A stretch of DNA of 64,000 nt, from NCBI RefSeq assembly GCF_004785645.1, contig NZ_SRPE01000003.1, positions 310,001-374,000 on the forward strand, in the 5' to 3' direction. The stretch is from Empedobacter tilapiae. Lineage in GTDB: Bacteria; Bacteroidota; Bacteroidia; Flavobacteriales; Weeksellaceae. Below, in pieces: positions 8,120 to 15,290 of this stretch. Below the pieces are notes generated by a model, which did not search any database, was not told the origin of the DNA, and saw nothing but the letters and a program-made list of their open reading frames with translations. Positions within the stretch are counted from its first letter, which is position 1; every line of letters begins with the position of its first letter. The translations under genes and the position numbers were made by a program.

Positions 8120-8250
8120 TATCTTTTTTAGAAAATAGAAAAAATATATAAAAAGTTTCGTATTTATAATAAATTATTCTGATTGCTGTAGACAATTGTG
8201 TTTCTATTTCTATAAAACTCGATGTAGAATTTATATCTAGTTTTATAAAA

Positions 8251-9138
8251 TTAATTTTTTATAAACTTTTGAATAGATTCAGAATTATCAGTTTTAATAT
8301 TAATTATGTAAATACCTTTAGTTAAATGCATAATATTTATTTTAGTTGTATTTACTTCATTTAAAATCACTTTTCCAGTTAAATCTGTAATTTTGATAGT
8401 ATTATTTTTTTCTGAAGAATTAATATTAATATAATCGGTAGTTGGGTTTGGAAAAATACTAATTTCTGTATTATTATATTCATCTAGTCTTAGGTTTTCT
8501 AAATCAATGATGTTGATATTGTCAACTATAAATCCTGATCCATAATTATCAAAACTAAAATTCACTTCTGTTATTTCATTATTTAGATTTGAAATATTGG
8601 TATCTTTTACTTTTACATTATCTAAAAAATAAATAACCTTTTTTGCTTTTAGATCTACTTCAGCTTTTACATTATACCATTTTTTAGGAGTCCATGTGCC
8701 TAAAGTAACACTGCTATTCATATCTTCATATGCAATTTCTCCATCATAATAAAAAAGCAAACCACCAACTAAATCGTAATCATTATTTTCATTATACAAA
8801 GCCAACATTTCATAGTCAGAATTATTAGCATTTTCTAAATATACATCAGCAGAAATAGAATATTTATTATACTTAGTTATTGGATAAGCTATACCTCCCC
8901 AATTACCTTCTTCAATATCGTTATTTATAACCTGTGCTGAATTAGTACCATCACTAGCAAGTGTATTAATAATTTTGGAGTTATTATCTGACACATATCC
9001 CCAATTGAACCAATTTTTTTGATTATTAAGATTTCCAATTGAAAAACCTTCTGAGTTTTCAAAAGAAATTTTTTGATTTTGGGCATTAACACTTAAAGAT
9101 AATAAAGTTAAAACCCCAAATAGTAAATTTTTCTTCAT
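8251..9138 (-). CDS. Secreted protein with T9SS type A sorting domain
   Basis: A 295-residue protein with a signal peptide (MKKNLLFGVLTLLSLSVNAQ), a middle region of beta strands reminiscent of a LamG/concanavalin-like jelly roll (YSISADVYLENANNSDYEML, WYNVKAEVDLKAKKVIYFLDN), and a C-terminal sorting domain from about residue 226 (ISIFPNPTTDYININ to IQKFIKN). The sorting domain directs export through the type IX secretion system, to which SprA (22757-30025) belongs. The domain may bind a carbohydrate or another ligand, but no catalytic motif is visible. It appears to be a single-gene unit. Confidence 0.8.
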   Translation of the reverse strand: MKKNLLFGVLTLLSLSVNAQNQKISFENSEGFSIGNLNNQKNWFNWGYVSDNNSKIINTLASDGTNSAQVINNDIEEGNWGGIAYPITKYNKYSISADVYLENANNSDYEMLALYNENNDYDLVGGLLFYYDGEIAYEDMNSSVTLGTWTPKKWYNVKAEVDLKAKKVIYFLDNVKVKDTNISNLNNEITEVNFSFDNYGSGFIVDNINIIDLENLRLDEYNNTEISIFPNPTTDYININSSEKNNTIKITDLTGKVILNEVNTTKINIMHLTKGIYIINIKTDNSESIQKFIKN

Positions 9139-9257
9139 AAAGTATATTGTTTAGTGAATCGACAAAGATGAAAATTTTATCTGATTTAATTTTAATAGAA
9201 TGTGAAAATTATCGTTAAGATTTTAGACGAAGTAGTCTGACATCCAAAACTTTCTTT

Positions 9258-9265
9258 TATTTTTG
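9258..9265 (+). promoter_or_regulatory. -7 element before hflX
   Basis: TATTTTTG matches TAnnTTTG and ends 9 bases before the hflX ATG, so the transcript would be almost leaderless. No TTG is seen at -33. Confidence 0.45.
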
Positions 9266-9274
9266 CAGTAATAT

Positions 9275-10498
9275 ATGTTAGAAAAACAAGAAGCACAATA
9301 CGAAAAAGTAGTTTTAGTTGGATTGATTACACGTGAACAATCCGAAGAAAAACTGACGGAATATATGGACGAATTGGAGTTCTTAGCTTATACAGCAGGA
9401 GCGACAGTTGGAGAACGTTTTACGCAAAGAATGGACAAACCTGATTCTAAATTCTTTGTAGGAAGCGGGAAATTAGATGAAATCACGGCTTTTGTCGAAG
9501 AATATGATATTGATACAGTTATTTTTGATGATGAATTAACGCCTTCTCAGTTAAAGAATATTGAGAAAGTTGTCAACAAAAAAATTATCGACCGTACACA
9601 ATTGATTTTAGATATTTTTGCTCAACGCGCGCAAACTTCTTATGCGCGTACACAAGTAGAATTGGCACAATATCAATATTTATTACCGCGATTAACACGA
9701 ATGTGGACTCACTTAGAGCGTCAGCGTGGTGGGATTGGTATGCGTGGTCCTGGTGAAACGGAAATTGAAACGGATAGACGTATTATTCGTGATAGAATTA
9801 CGTTATTGAAAGAGAAATTGAAAGGAATCGATAAGCAAATGGCGACTCAACGTAAAAATCGTGGAGCATTAGTTCGCGTAGCGTTGGTTGGGTACACGAA
9901 TGTTGGGAAATCAACGTTGATGAATGTCTTATCTAAATCCGAAGTTTTTGCCGAAAATAAATTATTTGCAACATTAGATACAACGGTTCGTAAAGTAGTG
10001 ATTGGTAATTTACCTTTCTTATTAACGGATACGGTTGGGTTTATTCGTAAGTTGCCTACACAATTAGTGGAATCGTTCAAATCTACATTAGATGAAGTTC
10101 GTGAAGCTGATTTATTAGTACATGTTGTAGATATTTCGCATGCAAGTTTTGAAGATCACGTAAATTCTGTAAATCAAATCTTAGCTGAAATTGAATCGAA
10201 AGAAAAACCAACAATTATGGTTTTTAACAAAATTGATAATTTCTCTTATGTAAAACAAGATGAAGATGATTTATCTGAAAAAAAATTCGAGAATTATTCG
10301 TTAGAAGACTGGAAGCGTACGTGGATGGCGAAAACTGATTATCCGACATTGTTTATTTCGGCAACTGAAAAAGATAATTTAGAAGAATTGCGCAAAACGG
10401 TTTATGAAGAAGTGAAAGAAATTCACATGAAACGTTTTCCTTATAATAATTTCCTTTTTCAATATTACGAAGAAGAAGAAAGTGATTCTGAAGAATAG
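9275..10498 (+). CDS. hflX: Ribosome-associated GTPase HflX
   Basis: 407 residues. The N-terminal HflX domain includes FFVGSGKLDEI and the glycine-rich RQRGGIGMRGPGETEIETDRR, followed by a coiled-coil. The GTPase domain shows G1 GYTNVGKST, G3 DTVGF and G4 FNKID. HflX splits stalled or stressed ribosomes and may act in ribosome recovery. The C-terminus is very acidic (YYEEEESDSEE). The gene stands alone between two minus-strand genes, with its own -7 element. Confidence 0.95.
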   Translation: MLEKQEAQYEKVVLVGLITREQSEEKLTEYMDELEFLAYTAGATVGERFTQRMDKPDSKFFVGSGKLDEITAFVEEYDIDTVIFDDELTPSQLKNIEKVVNKKIIDRTQLILDIFAQRAQTSYARTQVELAQYQYLLPRLTRMWTHLERQRGGIGMRGPGETEIETDRRIIRDRITLLKEKLKGIDKQMATQRKNRGALVRVALVGYTNVGKSTLMNVLSKSEVFAENKLFATLDTTVRKVVIGNLPFLLTDTVGFIRKLPTQLVESFKSTLDEVREADLLVHVVDISHASFEDHVNSVNQILAEIESKEKPTIMVFNKIDNFSYVKQDEDDLSEKKFENYSLEDWKRTWMAKTDYPTLFISATEKDNLEELRKTVYEEVKEIHMKRFPYNNFLFQYYEEEESDSEE

Positions 10499-10537
10499 AA
10501 ATAGTAAAAAGATGGATTATATAATCCATCTTTTTAC

Positions 10538-10972
10538 TTATAGTATAATTTGATTAAATCCTTTTTCTTGTAATTCAAAAAGATAAATAAATGCATTAGG
10601 CGTTGTTTGAACAAAATCTAAATATTGGTTTTTTTTAACTCCTAATTTATTCATTGCAAATTCACACGAAGTGAATTTAATTCCAATCTCATTTGCTTTT
10701 TTCATTATTTCTTTCAATTCATTATCCTCAGCAATATCTTTTACAACACTTGCTATTAAAACAATTTCAAAATGTGCTTTTGAATTATTTTTTAACATTT
10801 CTTCGCCTGTTATAATGGAAGAGATTAACATCGTTTTATTTTGAACCATAATAGCGTATTTTCCTTTCTTTTTCAATAAAGAAAAGGATTCTATTTTGTT
10901 AAGCTCTTGTTTATTATTTGCTTGAGCTGTAAAACTAGTAACCAAAGCAATCATAAGTAATGTCTTTTTCAT
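10538..10972 (-). CDS. Exported DsrE-like small protein
   Basis: A 144-residue protein with a probable signal peptide (MKKTLLMIALVTSFTAQA). The rest resembles the DsrE/DsrF fold: a strand-helix start (KGKYAIMVQNKTMLI), HFEIVLIASVVKDI, and a single conserved-type cysteine in KFTSCEFAMNKLGVKK followed by TTPNAFIYLFELQEKGFNQIIL. DsrE-like proteins relay sulfur through a cysteine in this position, but many homologues have no known function. The export signal is unusual for a cytoplasmic sulfur-relay family. Single gene, convergent with hflX. Confidence 0.6.
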   Translation of the reverse strand: MKKTLLMIALVTSFTAQANNKQELNKIESFSLLKKKGKYAIMVQNKTMLISSIITGEEMLKNNSKAHFEIVLIASVVKDIAEDNELKEIMKKANEIGIKFTSCEFAMNKLGVKKNQYLDFVQTTPNAFIYLFELQEKGFNQIIL

Positions 10973-11095
10973 TTTTACTATATTTAAATTAGCTCGAAAA
11001 TATATTTTTAGATTTTAGAACCTTGTAACAAAAGTTACATCTAAATAAATGAAAATATGTATAAGATAATTTGTATTTTTCTATCAAATTTGTGA

Positions 11096-11806
11096 ATGGT
11101 GTTAAATGATATAAAATCAACATTAAATGACTTGTCAGATCCTGAAAAAGTTAAAAGTGTTAGTAGATATTTTAAAACTGGTAAAGGGGAATATGGTGAA
11201 GGGGATATGTTTTTAGGAATAACAGTTCCTAATCAACGGTTGATTGCAAAAGAGTTTTATCAAGAAGCTTCATTAGAAGATGTCAAAGATTTATTAAGTT
11301 TCAATATTCATGAATATCGCTTGGTGGCTTTATTGATTTTGGTTAATCAATATAGAAAATCAAAGGATGAAAAGACAAGAAAGGAAATTGTAGCGTTTTA
11401 TTTGTCGCAAACTTCTCGAATTAATAATTGGGATTTAGTAGATACAAGTTGTTATAAAATTTTAGGGCATTTTTGTTTTGATCAGAAAAGAGAGGATCTA
11501 CTTTATGATTTGGCAGATTCTGATGATTTATGGGAAAAACGAATGGCGATTGTTTCGACTATGTATTTTATAAAACAAAATTCTCTTGAAATTGTTCCTG
11601 AAATTGTATTGAAGAATCTTAATCATTCACACGATTTAATGCATAAAGCGAATGGTTGGATGTTACGTGAAATGGGAAAAGTGAATGAAGAAAAGTTAAT
11701 TCAATTTCTAGACGAATATACGTTACAGATGCCAAGAACAACATTGAGATATGCACTTGAAAAAATAGATCCAGTTGTAAAAGATTATTATATGAAATTG
11801 AAATAG
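11096..11806 (+). CDS. DNA alkylation repair protein, AlkD family
   Basis: 236 residues in an all-helical ALK/HEAT-repeat architecture: the start region (DIKSTLNDLSDPEKVKSVSRYFKTGKGEYGEGDMFLGITVPNQR, in parts), the LSFNIHEYRLVALLILV block, INNWDLVDTSCYKILG, and WEKRMAIVSTMYFIKQ. AlkD-type glycosylases remove positively charged 3- and 7-alkylpurines without flipping the base. The conserved Asp of the DLVD motif corresponds to the catalytic residue of the family. Monocistronic; it shares a bidirectional terminator with the Crp-type gene. Confidence 0.88.
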   Translation: MVLNDIKSTLNDLSDPEKVKSVSRYFKTGKGEYGEGDMFLGITVPNQRLIAKEFYQEASLEDVKDLLSFNIHEYRLVALLILVNQYRKSKDEKTRKEIVAFYLSQTSRINNWDLVDTSCYKILGHFCFDQKREDLLYDLADSDDLWEKRMAIVSTMYFIKQNSLEIVPEIVLKNLNHSHDLMHKANGWMLREMGKVNEEKLIQFLDEYTLQMPRTTLRYALEKIDPVVKDYYMKLK

Positions 11807-11813
11807 GTTGAAA

Positions 11814-11848
11814 TAAAAAAAAGTCGCTCATCGAGCGACTTTTGATTT
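11814..11848. terminator. Bidirectional terminator between the AlkD and Crp-type genes
   Basis: AAGTCGCTC (11821-11829) and GAGCGACTT (11833-11841) form a 9-bp stem with a 3-base loop. A-rich and T-rich flanks allow termination on both strands. Confidence 0.85.
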
Positions 11849-11866
11849 TATATAAAGAATAAATTC

Positions 11867-12574
11867 TTATAAAATAACATGACCTAATTTAGTCAATTTT
11901 TGATGATCTAATACTTTAATTTTTCTTCCTTCAACTTCAATTAATTCATCCGTTTTGAATTCAGAAATCAATCGTATAGCTGATTCTGTAGCAGTTCCAA
12001 TCAAATTTGCCATTTCTTCACGTGTCAACGAAATGTTGATAAAACCGTCTTTGTCTGTTCCTAATTTCCCTTCTAAAAGAATTAAAACTTCAGCCAAACG
12101 TTCGCGAACTGTTTTTTGAGCTAAATAAGTAATAGTTCTTGCGTATTCTCCTAAATCTTTTGCTATTCTTTGTAATATATTAAATGCTAATTTTGGATTA
12201 ACTTCTAATAGTTTCAGAAAGAATTTTTCTGGCATATAATAAATTTCTACAGGCGTCATAGCTGTAGCAGATGCTCCAAAAACTTCTTGACTTAAAATTG
12301 AGCGATAACCAATAATGTCTCCTTCGTTGATAAAACGTAGAATTTGCTCTTTGCCATTAAAACCAATTTTGAATAACTTGGCAGTTCCTTTCATGACGCA
12401 ATAAATTCCTTTAGGTGTATTTCCTTCCTGAATAATTTCGTCTCCTTTTTTTAGGTTGAAGATCTTCTTTTCTTGCTCAAACTCCAATAATTCCTCTTTA
12501 CTAAAAACCCCAAAAGACTCTGGGTTATCAAACATCGCTTTAATCGACACTACATTCTCATTAAACTCTGACAT
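11867..12574 (-). CDS. Crp/Fnr-family transcription regulator
   Basis: 235 residues: an N-terminal cyclic-nucleotide-binding-type beta roll (FNLKKGDEIIQEGNTPKGIYCVMKGTAKL in parts), a long dimerisation helix, and a C-terminal HTH_Crp with LTREEMANLIGTATESAIRLISEF as the recognition region. The N-terminal cysteine cluster of oxygen-sensing FNR is absent, so it does not carry a classical 4Fe-4S sensor. It is divergent from the cbb3 locus and its -7 element overlaps a TTAACGTTAA palindrome. Control of the oxidase genes and of itself is a reasonable inference. No signal can be named from the sequence. Confidence 0.88.
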   Translation of the reverse strand: MSEFNENVVSIKAMFDNPESFGVFSKEELLEFEQEKKIFNLKKGDEIIQEGNTPKGIYCVMKGTAKLFKIGFNGKEQILRFINEGDIIGYRSILSQEVFGASATAMTPVEIYYMPEKFFLKLLEVNPKLAFNILQRIAKDLGEYARTITYLAQKTVRERLAEVLILLEGKLGTDKDGFINISLTREEMANLIGTATESAIRLISEFKTDELIEVEGRKIKVLDHQKLTKLGHVIL

Positions 12575-12600
12575 ATCTTATTGTTATGACTTAATTCATA

Positions 12601-12615
12601 CAAAGTTAACGTTAA
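12601..12615. promoter_or_regulatory. Crp-type gene -7 element overlapping a TTAACGTTAA palindrome
   Basis: On the minus strand, TAACTTTG (complement of 12601-12608) fits TAnnTTTG for the Crp-type gene, 26 bases before its ATG. TTAACGTTAA at 12606-12615 is a perfect 10-base palindrome overlapping it. It is centred about 35 bases upstream of the expected ccoI transcript start, so one bound protein could affect both genes. Confidence 0.45.
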
Positions 12616-12632
12616 TTCTGATAAAAGGAAAG

Positions 12633-12640
12633 TAATTTTG
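12633..12640 (+). promoter_or_regulatory. -7 element before ccoI
   Basis: TAATTTTG matches TAnnTTTG and ends 9 bases before the ATG at 12650. It covers an upstream in-frame TTG (12638), which argues against that TTG being the start codon. Confidence 0.5.
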
Positions 12641-12649
12641 CAAAATAGT

Positions 12650-15046
12650 ATGGAAGAGAATTGTTTTCACTGTGGTCAACGAATTGAAGAAGAAGTTATT
12701 CAGTTCGATGAAAAGGATTTTTGTTGTCAAGGTTGTAAAACGGTTTACGAGATTTTAAACGTAAATAATTTAAAAGATTATTACGATCTTAATCGTAATG
12801 CAGGTTTACGTCCTGATGGAAAAAGTAACCATCAGTTTGATTTCTTAAACACGAAAGAAATCTTTGATAAAGTTGTTGATTTTTCAGATGATGGAGTTAC
12901 AGTTGTCTCCTTTTATGTGCCTGTAATGCACTGTACTTCGTGTGTTTGGTTGTTAGAAAGTTTGAATACGATCAACCCAAATATTATTTCTTCTAATGTG
13001 AATTTTACTCAAAAGACAGTTCAAGTTACTTACCGAGATGCTGAATTGAAATTAGGAGATTTAGCAAGGTTTATTACAAACTTAGGATATAAACCTTCTA
13101 TAAATTTAAAGACTTTAGATAAAAAGAAAAAAAGTAAAGTAGATCGATCTTTAGTGAGTAAATTGGTAATTGCTGGATTCTGTTTTGGGAATATTATGCT
13201 TTTATCATTTCCTGAATATGTCGAAGTTTTTGGTGATGTAAAAGAACAATGGTTAGATCAAAATAAAGGTTATTTCCGTTGGACTATGTTTGCGTTAGCA
13301 TTACCAGTGTTTTTTTACTCATCTACTGATTATTTTGTTTCTGCTTGGCAAGGCTTAAAAAACAAATATATTAATATAGATGTGCCAATTGCGCTAGGAA
13401 TCATCGTGATTATGTTTAAGTCTACGTATGACATCATTTTTGATATTTCTCCTGGTTATTTTGATACACTAGCAATGCTTTTATTTTTGATGTTAACAGG
13501 TAAATGGTTTCAACAACAAACAATGCAAGCGTTAGCATTTGATAGAGACTATAAATCGTTTTATCCTATTGCAGTAGCTAAGTTAGAAAATGGTTATGAA
13601 CAACCAATTTTACTAGCTGATTTGAAAAAAGGCGACCGAATATTAATTAGAAATGAAGAAATTATTCCAGCTGATGCTATTTTGATGAAAGGAGAAGCAA
13701 TGATTGATAATTCGTTTGTAACTGGAGAATCTAGATTGATTCCTAAAAAAGCTGGAGATAAAATTTTTGCAGGAGGAAAACAATCTGGTCATGCAATTGA
13801 GTTGGAGATTATTTCGGATGTAAATCAAAGTTATTTAACTCAATTATGGAATAATGATGCTTTCCAAAAAGAGGAATCAGAATTGAATGCCTTGACTAAC
13901 AAAATTAGTCATTACTTCACATTAATCATTCTTATTATTACGGCTATTTCTGCTGTTTATTGGTATTTCCATGATTCTTCAAAAATATTAGAAGTTGTAA
14001 CATCTATCCTGATTATTGCTTGTCCATGTGCATTAGGATTATCTTCTCCTTTTATTTTGGGACATATGATGCGTATTTTTGGAAATAAGAAATTCTATGT
14101 TAAAAATACATCCACAGTCGAAAGAATGGAGAAAATAACGGATGTTGTTTTTGATAAAACAGGTACAATTACAGAAAGTGATGAAGCGCAAGTACAATAT
14201 GAAGGTAAAGAGCTTTCTGAGTATCAAAAACAGTTAGTAAAAGCACTGATAAGAAACTCTAATCATCCGTTAAGCCGTACTTTATATAAGAAATTAAATG
14301 TTGATGATCATTTGCCAATCAATAATTATGAAGAAATTATAGGAAAAGGGCAGCAAGCTGAAGTTGATGGACATAAAATAAAAGTTGGATCGCGTAGTTT
14401 TGTTAACGCAATTTTTAATGAAAATATATTAAATCAATCTCAGGTATTTATAGCAATAGATGAAGAAGTTTTTGGTAAATTTGTTTATACCAATCGATAT
14501 AGGAAAGGTTTAGATCGTTTATTGAAAGAATTAGATATTTATCAGTTGCATGTATTGTCAGGAGATAATGATTCTGAAAAAGAATATTTAGAATCAATTT
14601 TCCCTCAAAATGCAAAATTGATTTTTAATCAATCACCAACTGATAAATTAGAGTATATTAAACAACTAGAACAAGATGGAAGGAAAGTCATGATGCTTGG
14701 AGATGGTCTGAATGATGCTGGCGCTTTAAAACAAAGTACAGTAGGAATATCAATCTCGGAAGATATTAATAGTTTTTCACCTTCATGTGACGGAATTTTG
14801 GATGCAAAAAGCTTTAAAGCAATTCCAAACTTTCTAAAGTTATCCAAGACAACAATGAAATTTGTGAAGATTGCTTTTTTTATTAGTTTCTTGTATAATA
14901 TAGTTGGACTTAGTTTTGCTGTATCTGGTTATTTACAACCAGTTGTAGCGGCTATTTTAATGCCGATAAGTTCTATTTCAGTGTTAATATTTGCAACAGC
15001 TAGTACTAGGATAGTGGATAAATTAACAAAATGGAATTTAGATTGA
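12650..15046 (+). CDS. ccoI: Copper-translocating P-type ATPase for cbb3 oxidase assembly (CcoI/FixI)
   Basis: A P1B ATPase of 798 residues from the ATG at 12650; an in-frame TTG at 12638 lies inside the promoter element and is rejected. The N-terminus has a CFHCG/FCCQGC cysteine-rich region typical of CcoI, then a heavy-metal domain with CTSCVW (about 95). There are 8 expected membrane segments, the transport motif CPCALG (458), the phosphorylation site DKTGT (Asp502), and GDGLNDAGAL in the ATP domain. It exports copper for the CuB centre of the oxidase made by the genes just downstream. It leads the cco locus and is divergent from the Crp-type regulator. Confidence 0.95.
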   Translation: MEENCFHCGQRIEEEVIQFDEKDFCCQGCKTVYEILNVNNLKDYYDLNRNAGLRPDGKSNHQFDFLNTKEIFDKVVDFSDDGVTVVSFYVPVMHCTSCVWLLESLNTINPNIISSNVNFTQKTVQVTYRDAELKLGDLARFITNLGYKPSINLKTLDKKKKSKVDRSLVSKLVIAGFCFGNIMLLSFPEYVEVFGDVKEQWLDQNKGYFRWTMFALALPVFFYSSTDYFVSAWQGLKNKYINIDVPIALGIIVIMFKSTYDIIFDISPGYFDTLAMLLFLMLTGKWFQQQTMQALAFDRDYKSFYPIAVAKLENGYEQPILLADLKKGDRILIRNEEIIPADAILMKGEAMIDNSFVTGESRLIPKKAGDKIFAGGKQSGHAIELEIISDVNQSYLTQLWNNDAFQKEESELNALTNKISHYFTLIILIITAISAVYWYFHDSSKILEVVTSILIIACPCALGLSSPFILGHMMRIFGNKKFYVKNTSTVERMEKITDVVFDKTGTITESDEAQVQYEGKELSEYQKQLVKALIRNSNHPLSRTLYKKLNVDDHLPINNYEEIIGKGQQAEVDGHKIKVGSRSFVNAIFNENILNQSQVFIAIDEEVFGKFVYTNRYRKGLDRLLKELDIYQLHVLSGDNDSEKEYLESIFPQNAKLIFNQSPTDKLEYIKQLEQDGRKVMMLGDGLNDAGALKQSTVGISISEDINSFSPSCDGILDAKSFKAIPNFLKLSKTTMKFVKIAFFISFLYNIVGLSFAVSGYLQPVVAAILMPISSISVLIFATASTRIVDKLTKWNLD

Positions 15047-15086
15047 TTTTAAATTAGAGATATAAATACTGCTCTGACCAAAATCA

Positions 15087-15118
15087 TTGTGATAAGAACT
15101 TAGGGCTTTGTAATTTTG
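15087..15118 (+). promoter_or_regulatory. Promoter inside the cco locus, before ccoS
   Basis: TTG at 15087-15089 and TAATTTTG at 15111-15118 are 21 bases apart. ccoS starts 7 bases later. This would let ccoS-ccoNO-ccoQ-ccoP be transcribed separately from ccoI. Confidence 0.6.
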
Positions 15119-15125
15119 TGGAGCT

Positions 15126-15290
15126 ATGGGAATATTATTATTAATGATATTGGTTAGTGTCTCATTAGGTGCTATTTTTTTACTTTTATTCTTTTTAGGA
15201 TATAAGAAAGGACAGTTTGATGAAGACGAATCTCCTGCAGTGAGAATGTTAAAAGATGATAAAAAAACACAAGATAAAATCGACTCATAA
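15126..15290 (+). CDS. ccoS: cbb3 oxidase maturation protein CcoS
   Basis: A 54-residue protein starting MGILLLMILVSVSLGAIFLL, with one membrane helix followed by the short motif FFLGYKKGQFDEDESPAVRML, which is the CcoS signature (GQFDD-like, then PA.RML). CcoS is needed for insertion of heme b and copper into CcoN. The stop codon overlaps the ccoNO start (TAATG), so the two are translationally coupled. The position between ccoI and ccoNO is the family's usual one. Confidence 0.92.
   Translation: MGILLLMILVSVSLGAIFLLLFFLGYKKGQFDEDESPAVRMLKDDKKTQDKIDS

Noticed and set aside
8121-8250. Possible small RNA downstream of the 8251-9138 gene
   Set aside because: AT-rich sequence without stable hairpin or conserved motif; nothing to support a feature.
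12638-12649. An upstream in-frame TTG start for ccoI
   Set aside because: It overlaps the TAATTTTG promoter element; the ATG at 12650 starts directly before the conserved cysteine-rich region.
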